DNA of 64,000 bases, taken from positions 21,700,001 through 21,764,000 of the forward strand of contig OX485804.1 of the NCBI GenBank assembly GCA_950295325.1, in the 5' to 3' direction. Every line of letters begins with the position of its first letter. Position 1 is the first letter of the stretch. Made by a program: the position numbers and the translations under genes. This DNA is from Polytrichum commune. Its lineage: Eukaryota; Streptophyta; Polytrichopsida; Polytrichales; Polytrichaceae. A model generated the notes under the pieces. That model was not told the DNA's origin. It ran no database searches and saw only the letters and a list, made by a program, of their open reading frames with translations. This document shows, piece by piece, positions 38,691 to 58,550 of the stretch.

Positions 38691-39272
38691 GTAGTGTTCA
38701 CTTGGGCTTGGTAGTGCCAACAAAATCTGATTTTCATTTTTATTGGGTGTTCAATATAAAAATGTACATGCCATTTGTTCATGTTGTACAATTATAACTC
38801 AAATTGAGTACATTGATATAGACTCCCAATTGTGCAGTCACGTGTTTCAGGAACTAAGGCATGTACTACCTATTGAAATGAAGTCTCAGATACACAAGGT
38901 ACACACACAAAAATTGTGGATGTACCTGGATCCGGATGATGCATACAGAACTGCCTTGCATAAAACATCAATGATTCACAAGCATGAAACGATTGAATAA
39001 AAGTTACTCATCACTTAGTTCACAATACAGAGGCCCGTCAGTGCTATTACACTACTCCGTCCTCTACATATCCTTTCTCCAAGGAAATGAAGCGACTACA
39101 CTAGATAGCCAACTTGCAAATCCTAAACTTGAGTCTCCCCGTCTCTGAGGTTGTAGCCCTTGGTCACCCTTGTAAACATATGGTAGACTAATAATTATGT
39201 AATTGCCTCTAGAACTTGAGTCTTGTCACTTCAAAACCCACATAATAATCTTCCGCAGTAACAAAAGGAGAA

Positions 39273-47526
<8,254 letters not shown>

Positions 47527-47543
47527 AGCTGCTCACTGCCAAC

Positions 47544-49560
47544 CTGAGAGTTTTCACAATCTGCATGGAAACTTCAAAATCAGGATACAAAATAATTCTT
47601 GGTCTCAGTATGGTCAGCAGCTAAGATTTGAAACTTCTGTTTGAGTGTATACCCCTCACAGTTTCTGAAACTCAAGAAATAAGAAAATGCCCTCAAATTA
47701 CAAAACATGTACTTCTGGATACTCACGCTCAATACACATTGTTTTTAAAAGCTGTCCAGACTCACGGTCCTCACTGCCAGAAATATTACTCAAGCTGGAT
47801 TAATGAACATAACTTCTGATTAAGTTTATACTCCTCACAATGACTGCAACTCAAGAATTGAGTATATGACCTCAAGTTGAGAAACATGTACTACTGGATG
47901 CTCGTCCTCAATTCACATTGTTTTCAAAAGCTGTCCAGACTTTTTGAGAATTTTACTTACGCCGGCAAAATAAGTATACTACTTATGTGATAGGATAGCT
48001 TCGATTGAGGTGACTTGAGCTCCCTGTTCGAATTTTGGAAAACAAGCTATCTATCTCTACAGGATACCAGGTGTGAGCATTAGCCTTGCAATTCAAACAA
48101 CTAACTTCTATTTAGTGGTATCTACGTGCTTACTGGCATAGAAACTAACACCTACATAACACCAACACACAGGTCATTTCTTAAGGACAAGATAAGAGGA
48201 CCTTGAACCATCTTAAATGTGAAGGACTCATCCCTGCCATGTCCATTATGAAATCATGACAACAACGCACATAAGGTGTCTCATAAAAAGAAACTTTGCC
48301 CATTCTTGCAGCGGTTCTTCACCTCACAACCAAATGCCAGCAGTTGATGACACAATTATAATATGTAACACATTTGCATCGAGGAGATCCAATCCACCAA
48401 ATCCTCTTGACCAGGTCTTGACCTGAAATTAGTAGGACAGAATATTCCTCCACCATTGTCAATAACTATGTATAGTTGTCCTAATGTCCAATACAAGTAC
48501 GATGCTTTCAATGAGCATCCAGCTTGATATAGCAGGAAATCGCATACTTTTAAAGAGTCCAAACTTCAAAGTACAAGACTTTGAAAGTTGATCTGTTGTG
48601 CAGGTAGCAGAGCTCTAAAATGACGAAAATTAGACCCAATCTAACCCCGAAATTATTAAAATTCCACCACATTATATATTTTACATTCAATTCAATGACC
48701 TACATCTCCCGGAGAGAGTACGTCAACCAAACTTCTTCACCAATTAGTTTCCAATCTTGCGCCGCGGATATTATAGGCCAACTACATTAGGTTAACATAA
48801 GTTCAACCTAATGAACTAGATCTCCCGCAGAGACCAGGTCAACCAAATTTGTTCACCATAGGATCATCAACATAATCTCCATAACTTGGACCGCAATCAA
48901 GTCTCCACTAAAATCCGTACTGCTAGAGCTAATCGTGAGAGAACCATCAAGACTCCGAACATTCTTCCCTCCTACTCATTATCAACGACACAAAATATAC
49001 TATACATCATCTTTGCCATGCCATAGCCAACATACCCATTGCAAAAAACACCAAATCCACTGCAGCTGCTAGAATTAGAAGCTCTCCCTCCATATAAGCA
49101 ATGAGAAAGACACATTATCTGATAATCTCAGACACATAACGCACTTCTCATACAATGCAACGGCAATCTAATAAGCTCTACCAACACATCTCTCTTTTTA
49201 ACACGTTCAAACAGAGGAACTCCTTGTATATCCCCACGACACATCTCCCTGACACAATATAGCATACTATCAAATGAAGAATGAACCAATGACACACCTG
49301 AGGCCGCTACATCCACGAAATTCTTGCGCATGCGATCATGAACTAGCTAAACCACGATTCTCGCAGAGCCGAGAGACTCTGCGAGGTTTTGTCTGCGCTT
49401 TCGCAAATTGGCGATACTGCACCGAATTGGGCGTTCAGGGGGTCGATGGAACGGCCGCAGCGTGGGGGGTAAGATGGGGGTAAGATGAAGCATGTGCGAG
49501 GGGTGGATTGGGAGGTGCGGCGATGGCGATGCGCCAAAATATGAGTTGCGAGAAGCACTC
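47544..49560 (-). promoter_or_regulatory. Probable 5' UTR intron, leader exon and promoter of the malic enzyme gene
   Basis: On the minus strand, CTCTCAG just before GTTGGCAGTGAGCAGCTATG (acceptor boundary 47544/47543) looks like a 3' splice site. CCTCAG then GTGTGT at 49298/49297 is a matching donor, which would give a 1.75-kb leader intron. The leader exon and promoter would then lie in the GC-rich stretch 49298-49560. The intron contains a tandem duplication of about 130 bp (47631-47763 and 47813-47941) and another near 48698-48860. These splice sites are inferred only. Confidence 0.4.
47631..47941. repeat. Tandem duplication, unit spacing about 183 bp
   Basis: AACTTCTGTTTGAGTGTATA, AAACATGTACTTCTGGATAC and AAAAGCTGTCCAGACT in the first copy recur as AACTTCTGATTAAGTTTATA, AAACATGTACTACTGGATGC and AAAAGCTGTCCAGACT in the second. 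Confidence 0.8.
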
Positions 49561-49760
49561 TTGGGGAGCGCGTGGCTTTAATAATTTATGCAATGAAGCA
49601 CAGTTGAGATGCTGTTGTGAAGGTGCTTTGGTAGAGCCTCCGACATGGCAATTAGCTGACGTGGCAATCTCAAATACTGACCGACTGGTCCTTGGTTGGC
49701 TTTTCTCACATGGTGATTGGCTAAGGGGGATGTAAAGTTATGCCATGCATGTAGTAAGCT

Positions 49761-49880
49761 TAGGGTTAGGTTGCATGGAGGCCACTTGCCCACTAGATTC
49801 TAGTGGAAATGTAGATTTCACCAAGTGGAATCTACATTTCCACTAGAATTTGGTGGGTGAGTGGGGAAACTAACCCTTAC
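49761..49880. repeat. Foldback element, copy 2 of the two-copy family
   Basis: The left arm TAGGGTTAGGTTGCATGGAG, CACTTGCCCACTAGATTCTA, GTGGAAATGTAGATTTC is inverted at the right with a few mismatches (GTAAGGGTTAGTTTCCCCAC, CACCCACCAAATTCTAGTGG). The loop is only a few bases. The first copy is at 3437-3551. It lies about 200 bp beyond the GC-rich promoter-like stretch of the malic enzyme gene. Confidence 0.8.
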
Positions 49881-49904
49881 TCATTTAAAAGGTGAAATCA
49901 CAAG

Positions 49905-50050
49905 GTGGGTATGTGGGTGTTATTCGGTTCGTTTTTCATTGTCTCCAACTTTATACCTAATACTTAGATTTACACAACGAAACTTGTGTTGCATTAGTAA
50001 ACCTATGACACTTCAACAAAAATTGGATTGGAAATTGACCTCCCCTTATT
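49905..50050 (+). repeat. Dispersed repeat family B, copy 4 (partial)
   Basis: GGGTGTTATTCGGTTCGTTT, CTCCAACTTTATACCTAATA, TTTACACAACGAAACTTGTG and CACTTCAACAAAAATTGG match the first half of family B. Confidence 0.6.
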
Positions 50051-50739
50051 TAATTTTGTGTTTTGACAATTATTATGATGTAATTCTCATCACATGGGAT
50101 TGAAATTGTTCACAATAAGATCTTGAGCAAATATAGATATTTTATTTCTTCTTTCAAGGAAGGGGGGGGGGTCATTCTATGTATACTTCAAATAATACTT
50201 GCAATAAATGGGTACTTAGAAGAAGGAAGTATTTTTATGTAAGTTAACTCTCTTCCCCCGACTTTTTGATGATATAGAATTGAATCACAAAATCAACCAT
50301 ATATATACAAATTCAAGATATAAAAATAAAAACTATTGATAATAATTTGACACTAGTATGACCCATGCCATCCCATGCATAATTAAACAACATATACTTT
50401 AGGTTCATACATTTACATACTTTAATTTTCCCATTTTGACTCATGCATGATTGAAAATTAAAAATAAACAAAAAAAATAAAACATAATGAACAACCTCAT
50501 GAACTTGCCTCAATCATGTAAAGCATCCCCATTGATACAATGAATGGATATTGGATAGAAATTCATTGACAACATCAACATCACCACTATTTTGTCGAAA
50601 TGTTGGCTTGTTATTTGAGATTGATGACAAGTTTCATTATGATGTGAAGATCTATGCTTCCTCCTCAAATTTTTGACACCACAAGGATTTCAAATTCCTT
50701 CCTTCAATACCCATGTGGTGTTAAACATCTTACATAAGG
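50051..50739. other. AT-rich intergenic DNA, nothing recognised
   Basis: A G-run lies at 50162-50171. No gene was seen. Confidence 0.4.
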
Positions 50740-50870
50740 TGTGGTCTTTACAAACAACATTGGGTTTTCAAAGTAATGTGTATAGCTTTGGTGTTGTGTT
50801 GCTCGAGCTTCTATGTGGTTGAGTACCAATTGACAACAAGCTTCTCCATCAAAGCTACTGGAGTATCAAT
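50740..50870 (+). pseudogene. Receptor-like kinase fragment (kinase subdomain IX)
   Basis: Plus-strand translation from about 50757 reads LGFQSNVYSFGVVLLELLCG, a TGA stop, then VPIDNKLL. The words NVYSFGVVLLELLCG are the conserved subdomain IX of plant receptor-like kinases, normally DVYSFGVVLLEL(I/L)(T/C)G. The invariant Asp is replaced by Asn and a stop follows at once. No other kinase subdomain could be read nearby, so this is a dead scrap, perhaps carried by a repeat. Confidence 0.6.
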
Positions 50871-52234
50871 GACTAGGTAAGTATACATCAACTTCTTTGT
50901 AATCTCGATGAAAATAAGGTAAGTGGGCCTAAAATGGACACTAGTAGCTCTACAACCACTTCCTTTATGATATTAAGCATGTGATTAGGACAAGATGATT
51001 AGCAAAGTGAAATCAAGATCATAACCATTTCCCTTTAATTTGAACTAGGTAATGGATGCGAGGAGCCCTAGCACAAGCTGTAAGTTATTAGTAAGCGTCC
51101 AACTTGCCGAGCCCCACTAACGATCACCTAGTACAACCAATGGGAGGGCACCACATGTTTGTTATTGGACAAAGTGGTCAAAGCATGGCATGGTCATCAA
51201 TTCCAAGTGATAATTTGCCTCCTCCTATTCAACCAAAAATAAACACATCAGCAAAATCATTTGACCTGACTGATGTACTAATGGAGTTTCATAATGCTTG
51301 TGTATTGTTTAGGTGTAGCTATTGCCAAATCTAGTAGACTAGAAAGTTACAAATGAACATGTTGCAAGCTTCCTTACATTCCACATGTCATTTGAGCAAG
51401 TGTATATATAATTCATACTCCATCTATTATTCAACTTATCTCAAAGTGCCTATTAGTGTTGATATTGAGAATATAAGGGAGATACCTATTCAACTCACAC
51501 CTTCTAAGTCCAAGCTAATAACATCAAAACATCAAAACATACTACACAATAGATGTTGTACACATGGACATTGCAAAGGTGAGGCAGGTCGTCGTAGCTT
51601 TGTGAAACTACAAGGTCATTAACTCAGCAGGGGAAATAAATTGGTGCAAACACCCAATTTGCACCAAGAAGGTTAGATTTGAAGTCATGAAACCCCACTT
51701 TAATTCTGGAAAGATAATGTCACCAAATACAAGGACAAATAGTTTTACAATGAGTATTAACCTTGTGCTTAGATGTTAAAATCAAACCATTGATCTGTTG
51801 CTATTTCTGCATATTGAGCAATGTCTATGTATATCATCCATTCGATCTTCTTCACAAACTACCAGTGGACCCTCTAGTACAGGCAGTTTCCACTCCTATA
51901 GGTGCCGAGAACATGCACTGGTAATACCTAACATCAATCTATCAACATATAAATAGCACAAACCCAGAAGTAGATGCATTCAGACAAACATCAATGCTCT
52001 TCTAGTTGACACAAGCACTTCCACTTTTGAGAAGGCTCAGACCCAATTTCATTACTTTGGGTGTAATCCCACCACTTACAGTTCATTTTCATTTGATTAT
52101 TCCTGTCTTTCTTATCAATAAGAAAGTCAACCCATATACGGTTGAAAGCTTCAGGCCACTGACTAATACCTTGAAGGCAAAATTTTGTACAATTAACACC
52201 ATGGCTTCATTCCAATTTATATCTCACTTGAGAC
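50871..52234. other. Intergenic, nothing recognised
   Basis: A small hairpin TTGGTGCAAA / TTTGCACCAA lies at about 51642-51666. Frames at 51104-51622 have no family features. Confidence 0.4.
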
Positions 52235-55200
52235 CTAATCAAATAAGCCTTCCAAGTCGACATCTAGAGTCATTGCCCCAGGAGGTGTCAAAATAGGAGG
52301 CATCTTGCTTGAAACATTGCCGCTCATGTAGTCATGTGAAATTGTCATCATTGGCAGAACAGATTCCAAGTGCTGAACGCTGACAGGCCTCAATCTATTC
52401 CCTTCAACCTTCATCAAGACTTGAAACTGTAATCTGTCCACAGTCGGCTTCGTTGCCCACTCGGGCCAAATTTCCTCGTTCTCAAGATCTTCCTTTTTCA
52501 ACGCCTTTTCGACCTCAAATTCCATCTGTACAAAACTAGCTGCAGATACCTTCGCATTTAGAAGCTGGAAGGAGCCTCGCTGGTATGCCTTCGGCCCCAA
52601 AGTCTTAACTAAAGCTTGCTCCAATCCTACAAGTTTGGACATATTAATTGAAGGAAGAGGCCACATCCATGGTTCACTAAGATTGTCAGCCAGAGTCAGA
52701 GAACTGTAGGGCACATCAATTGCTTCTTCTGTGACCTCATTCTTGGCTACTTGGGACCTAAGTTCCACAGCTCCAGAGCCAAGCCTTTTAACCTTCAACC
52801 TTCCTCCACTTGATTCAGTTGGCATTGCAACAGCTGTCAGAGAACTGGGCCCTACAATTCGCAGGGACAGCAAGGGCTTTTCTTCCCCACGTGTTGCAGC
52901 TCGAAGACGGGCAGCTAAAGCTACCAAACTGGCTGCTAATTTGCCTTGTGGACCTTGAGAAAGAGGCAGCGGAAGCTGTAAAGGTCGGGAGAGGCTCACT
53001 TCACGGGCACCTTTGATGGAGATAACAGCTCCTTCGGCAAGCAGCACTCTCTTGAGCAATCCTGCGTCAACATCATGCTGTGGTTCCACTTTTGGCATGT
53101 CAGAAGTATATCCACCGCTAAAGAGTGATACTAACAAGGTCCTCTACATCCACATCCTAAACTTGTAGTTTATATCAACAAGAGATAACACAACACATGT
53201 CTTCATAATCAGTATATACTTCACTGCAAGCCTATGGAACACACCTTAGAGGGGGTGATTCATTAATCTCAAAGTGGCCTCCAATTTGATCCATGAAAAG
53301 TATATCCATGACTCAAGACTGATGCTAGCAGTCTTCTACTTCCACATCCTAAACTTGCAGTTTGTATCAACTTGACAAGGGGGTCACACACAGTCAAAGA
53401 AGCCATTCTCAAAACGAAGTTTGGTGGGCCAAGGTAAAAAAGAATTTTGGCCTTGACATGTGCCTAACCTAGGGGAGCTTGGATTCAAGGTTGGTCCCTC
53501 TATTTTAAGGTTAGAAATGTCCATATTTTAAAACTGCTGTTTCCAACTGGAGTCAAAATGAACATTTACCCAAAATAGAGGGACCATCCTTCAAACCAAG
53601 CTCCCAAGGTTAGGCACATTTCAAGGCCAAAATTCTTTTCTATTGTCCTACCAAAGCCCATTCCAATAATGGTGTTCTCATACGTGCGTGACCCCCACAT
53701 GAGACAACACATCACATATCTTCATGTAAATGCCCGCTTCACTACAAAAACTCGCAAACTCAAGTGGGTGACTCTCATCAACCTCAGAATGATCAAATTA
53801 TCTTTTCTAATTTCACCAATAAAACTAATGGTAAGGAACAGTGGAACATTTCTTACAGGCATAGAAAGCCGAAGCTCTTTTGCATCTTGGATCCACAAGT
53901 CCACAGGCCCAGCCACCTCAAATGGTGCTAAAGTTGCAGAAAATGCTTCAGGTTGCCACACATCTATAGCCCCCTCCTTCCTTTCTTTGGTGTCACCACC
54001 ATCTACGGGTTCAGTGTCACTCAAAGGAGCTGGAAGCTCCTGTAAGTACTGCCAAGAAGTTACCTCCTCTGAGAGTCTCAAAGGGACAACAACATCTCCA
54101 ACTTGGATGTCGAACTCGTAAATAAGGGTTTGCCCTACTTTGGCATCCTTTGTATCTATGCTACCTAACTTCACCTCATCTTTCTCCCAACCGAAACTTT
54201 CTACCAAAACATCCATAGTATCCTGCACAGCCAAGATCAATCTCAAATATCAGACAAATTAGCTCCTGTAAATGAGGAATTATTGTCATACCCACAAAGC
54301 AAAGTCTTCTTACATGCTCAACATTTTACACACCACATTGACACCCTAAAATCAGTTTGAATTTGTGGAAAGCCAAGAAATTATGGTCACATCTACCACT
54401 TAATTGTGCTCATCTTGTTCCCTGAACCCTCGTCCCTCCTTAGCATGTCCTTAGAGTGCTAAGGGTGATTAAGTAACAGAAACAAATGGGAGAATTGAAC
54501 ACTTTATCCCTTCTTCAGCTGTATCTACTAAAAGAATGAGGCTGTTCATTTAGTAATTTCACCATGCAGCATTGTGCATTGTGCATTCATATAACTTCCA
54601 GGAAGATAGGATATATAACCTGTCTCTTAAACAGCGACATGTAGTCAATTTAAGGTGCAAACAGCAAATGCTTGCCAGCTACATGGATCAATGGACTCAA
54701 TTCTGAGAAATTCTTATGCATAGGGGATAAAATACAGTTAGATCTAATTTGACAGCAACTGGTAATCTAACAACACACCCATAACAAATTTCTTCATTGG
54801 CATTACTAGTAAGAATCACACTATAGACAGCCCCACTAAGACACCCTCTCACTGTACAAAGGCTTCACAAAAACACAAAACATTTTAGGGCGAAATAATG
54901 TCACTACAATAGACTGACAGATGGGCCATAGTGTACAACACCTTCTTAAGGTTTGCAGTTTACCGACCCATTGAACTTCTTAAATACAAAACATATCTTT
55001 ATAGTTTCGTTCTCAAGAATTCAAGCAAGATTACTTAAAGTATCCAGAACCCAATAATTGGTAGATAGCAACAAGTGGGCCCCACCTATCCTCAAATCAT
55101 ACACGGATCGTTGGAACCAAATGCCTTGCACAGTGGAAAACAAAATCTTTAACACAAATTAAACCCAGTTTGATCAAATCTGTAAGTCTTGTAACTACAT

Positions 55201-56069
55201 CACTACCGACACAGACAACGCTTTCGAGCACCAGAGGACATGAGCTTTCAGAGAAACAGATAACAGATCTTTTAGGGCAACATGGTGTTGCTACGATAAT
55301 AGAACAGAAGGGCCATAGTGTACAAAACATTCTTAAAGAGTGCAGTTCTGCCGACCCATTGAGCTTCTTATGTACAAAACGTATCTTTTGCATTCGCTCT
55401 TTAAGAATTCGACTGAGATTATTCAGAAATACCTAACCCCAATAATTGGGAGATGGCAACAATTGGGCCCCACATATCAACACAGATACAAGAACTATCG
55501 AAACCAAATGCCTTGCACAGAAGAACATAAATTTCAAAAGAAAGACAAATTACTCTAGGTTTGATCAAACCTTGAAGTCTTGTTCCCAACACAGACAAAG
55601 GTTTCAAAAGGGTGTACAAAACTTTCTTGTAATTTGCAGTTTGACCGACCCACTGAACTTGTTAAGTAAATATAGATCTTTTGAATTCGCTCCAGATTTC
55701 GAGCGAAATTACACAGAAACTCCTAACCCCAACATTTGGTAGATGGAAACAAGTAAACCCCACAAATTCACACATCATACAAGAATCGTCGAAACCAAAT
55801 GCCTTGCAGATAACAACACAAATTTCACAGAAGGACAAATAAATCTCGGTTCGAACAAATCCCCTAGGTCTTGTAACTACATCACTTCCAACACAAACAA
55901 ATCTTTTAAGCATCCACAGGACATGACATACCTTCACAGCTTCGAAGGCCGATGCAGGAGTCTGCCCCGCTTTCAACGCTGGCGATTCCGATCCTCCCAC
56001 GGTACTCAAAAAAAAGGACACTGCGACAACTCCGATCCACACCGCCCTCCAGCCCCATCGCACTTCCAT
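52235..56069 (-). CDS. TIN1: TIN1-like ER protein (tunicamycin-induced 1 family), 448 aa, 3 exons
   Basis: Plant-specific secretory-pathway protein. The Arabidopsis homologue is induced by ER stress and its biochemical role is not established. Exons 56069-55932, 54222-53857 and 53077-52235 join in frame. Residues 1-26 form a signal peptide: basic-aromatic start, then a hydrophobic core ending FFLSTVGG. Recognition rests on DTMDVLVESFGWE, ATLAPFEVAGPVDLWIQDAK, ELRLSMP then HDVDAGLLKRVLLAEGAV (across the second splice), GAREVSLSRPLQLPLPL, LLSLRIVGPSSL, LKVKRLGSGAVELRS and the C-terminal KMPPILTPPGA. There is no transmembrane helix after the signal peptide and no HDEL/KDEL tail, so soluble ER or secreted location is inferred. 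The symbol is by resemblance recalled from the Arabidopsis protein. An upstream in-frame ATG at 56195 would add 42 residues with their own hydrophobic run; 56069 is preferred because it gives a normal signal peptide. Confidence 0.82.
53420..53655. mobile_element. Foldback MITE in intron 2 of the TIN1-like gene
   Basis: The left arm TTTGGTGGGCCAAGG, GAATTTTGGCCTTGACATG, TGCCTAACCTAGGGGAGCTT, GGTCCCTCTATTTT is inverted on the right, with the same words in order and few changes. Arms are about 85-90 bp in 236 bp. Around it, intron 2 also holds diverged direct repeats, for example CCACATCCTAAACTTG at about 53148 and 53341. Confidence 0.8.
54880..55931. repeat. Three tandem diverged copies filling intron 1 of the TIN1-like gene
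   Basis: The words GACCCA-TGAACTTCTTAA, CCAATAATTGGTAGATGGCA, GGCCCCAC, AACCAAATGCCTTGCA, GGACAAAT and GTTTGATCAAATC recur in order in three blocks. The ATGCCTTGCA anchor is at 55121, 55508 and 55799, so spacing is 387 then 291. The third block runs up to the donor site of exon 1. Confidence 0.85.
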
Positions 56070-56460
56070 GGTTGTGCCAATCTTCAGAAAACTCCCACCG
56101 ACAGAAACCCTAAGGACTTCGCACCGCCAAGTAACAGAATACCCTGAGAGTAGAGACACAAAGATGGCACCCAAAAGGAGCACAGGTTGAAACACCAGCA
56201 GTCAGTGGCGACAAATTTCTGCTTAGCAACGAAAACGGTGAAGCAAACTCGAGAATCGAGATCGTTCGCCACTGCCAGGACAGGTGGTAGTCGAAGAAGA
56301 AAACCTTGACCACAAGGAACATGTGCCGAGCCTACGTGACCAGGTTCGGCCACAGGTTCGACCCGAACCTCGTTTCTGGCTGAGCTTGAAGACCGGAATA
56401 ACAAATCCACTAAGAAGCCAATAAGTTCATGGTCTACTGTGGAAATTGTGTGATTCGAAT
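56070..56460 (-). promoter_or_regulatory. Promoter / 5' UTR region of the TIN1-like gene
   Basis: GC-richer than the DNA beyond it. A bZIP-type ACGT core (minus strand GTCACGTAG, 56340-56332) is present, of the kind that could bind unfolded-protein-response bZIP factors. No complete ERSE (CCAAT-N9-CCACG) was found. It also holds in-frame ATG 56195. Confidence 0.3.
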
Positions 56461-58550
56461 ATGCTCAATGCCCTTGATTGATTTACATGGGGCACATACA
56501 AACTTTGGGTAGTCTCAAGTTAGTGCCGAGTAAAATGATTTTGTTCCATTAATACCAATGGCGGAGACATGTTTAGGATCTCTAAAACCACATTAGAAGT
56601 GTGCGTATGTATGTATGTATGTACGTATGTGTGTGTGTGTGTGTGTGTGTATGTTCACACTATGTTCAAAATGACAATTTGTACAGTCCCCAAGAAGTTT
56701 TAATATAAAGTGTACATGGTCTATGAAATTGAAAATTCCAAAACCTATGAAGGACTCAATGGGAGGATAATTCTTAAATGGGAAACACAGAGAGCATTGT
56801 CTCTTTCAAGGCATATCATATTATTATGACATGCGGTATTTCCACAAACCATATTGGAGACTCCTTTCATCCACTCACATTACAGAGCTTGAGTATTTTG
56901 TGCACTCTTGCCAAATTTCTTGAATGAAGCTACACTAACTAGTGCAAATAGTGTGAGTTTATTGTATATATGGAATGTGGCATTCTCTGCTTCTAGCACC
57001 AGGAGGGCTTTCTATACGAATGAAAAATAATCATTCTCTCCTCGAACGTTGCCATGTGTCATTCCTACACTGGCTGAGACGCTCTTGGATCCCATGTAGC
57101 AATTACATTGCAGCAGTTTAAGTGAAGATGATATAGGCCGCCTTCTACGGTAGTATTGGTCAGCAGACTTCCAATTATTCTACAAGTCTACCCCTTGATT
57201 ACCTAGTGCACCTGATCTTCATATTTAAACTTAGCCAGGCCCGAAGCAGCATTTCAAAAACACAGCAATTCACACACTTTTATAAATATAGATGGATTCA
57301 GTGGGCAAAGTTGCATGTTCCAGTATGTCAAAGCCGAATCTTTGAGATGCTTGCATGCTACTTAAGTTGCAAATGACTATGTCTCCTCCGGTGTTTATCT
57401 TCAGATCTACTGGAATGCAAACTTAATTAGCTAACCATGGTGCCGTTCGAATCCCTTTCACATACGCAGGAGCTCTGAGACGTTGAATCTCAACAGTTGA
57501 GAAAACAAGTTACAGTTAAACTTAACAACCATTCTTATGGCTATGATCGATGTCAAAAAAAGAAAAAGTACCACAGGAGTGAAGAACATAGCTAGGTGGA
57601 GAGAATGCATTTAGAGCCAGCTACCTGCCTAATATAAATTTTCAAGAAATTTCAAGATATAGAACGAATAACATTGTTATGCAGTTATTTGACCTTGATG
57701 GAGTACTGTGATGGAGTGTTCATTCTCCCTTGGGAACGGTGCTCTTCAAAGGACGTATGGTGTCACATATTACAGTTTTGAAACATTGCGTGGTAAAGGA
57801 TCTGAAGGACCTGAAGAAACTTTCTTAATGATGTTGTCGATATGCTTCGAGACATATAACCAACACCATCAGGTCCGCAATTTCTGCCCGGTTATTGGAG
57901 TAACCGAGCACATACACACAAAGTACTGAAGGATATTCGTGACTGCATTTGTTTGGAAGAAATGAAAATCACTGTTAGTATTCCACACAGCCATGTATCA
58001 AAATCCCATGAATTATTATATAATATTGGGGTTGGCATGGACAGCCATATACATGTTTTTGGTGTCTCATGTACCTACGGAATACCTAGTCTCCTACACA
58101 CTTGCCTAACGGTACTGGCACTCAAGATCGGAGTCCATCCTTATTCACAAAATTTTGCCGGAGTATGTATGTCGTATATATGTATACATACATACCCAGA
58201 AGTCGAATATTCACCGTAACATTCGCCGAAAAGTCCCATAAAAGTCCTGCGAAGATTACTGCCCGGCTGTAAGCGTGGTGGGGCAGCCGCTTCATGTCAT
58301 GGTGATCATGTGGTACTCATGTATTCATCCTGCAAAGCCATACACGGTGGGCGACTTCAGTAGATATCTATTTTTAAGGTTATGTATATGAATATAATTA
58401 TGACATGATGAGAAAATTAAACTTGATGAATGTTCGACAACTGTTACACTTCTTATATTCTCATGGTGATTGGCATGTGTGGCGTTATGTGAAACAAAAA
58501 GAAGAAAGTTCGGGGCCGGGGGTTTCAGTTTTACAGAGGTTTCTCATGCA
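56461..58550. other. Intergenic, nothing recognised
   Basis: A GT/GTAT microsatellite lies at 56605-56653. A stretch at 57045-57120 (GTGTCATTCCTACACTGGCTGA) matches 25095-25180 and is a two-copy dispersed repeat. No gene was seen. Confidence 0.4.

Noticed and set aside
55097-55393. Minus- and plus-strand frames in intron 1 of the TIN1-like gene as small genes
   Set aside because: They lie in the tandem intron repeats, change between copies, and have no start or family features.
56605-56653. GT-rich microsatellite as a regulatory element
   Set aside because: A simple (GTAT)n/(GT)n run with no nearby gene start; ordinary microsatellite.
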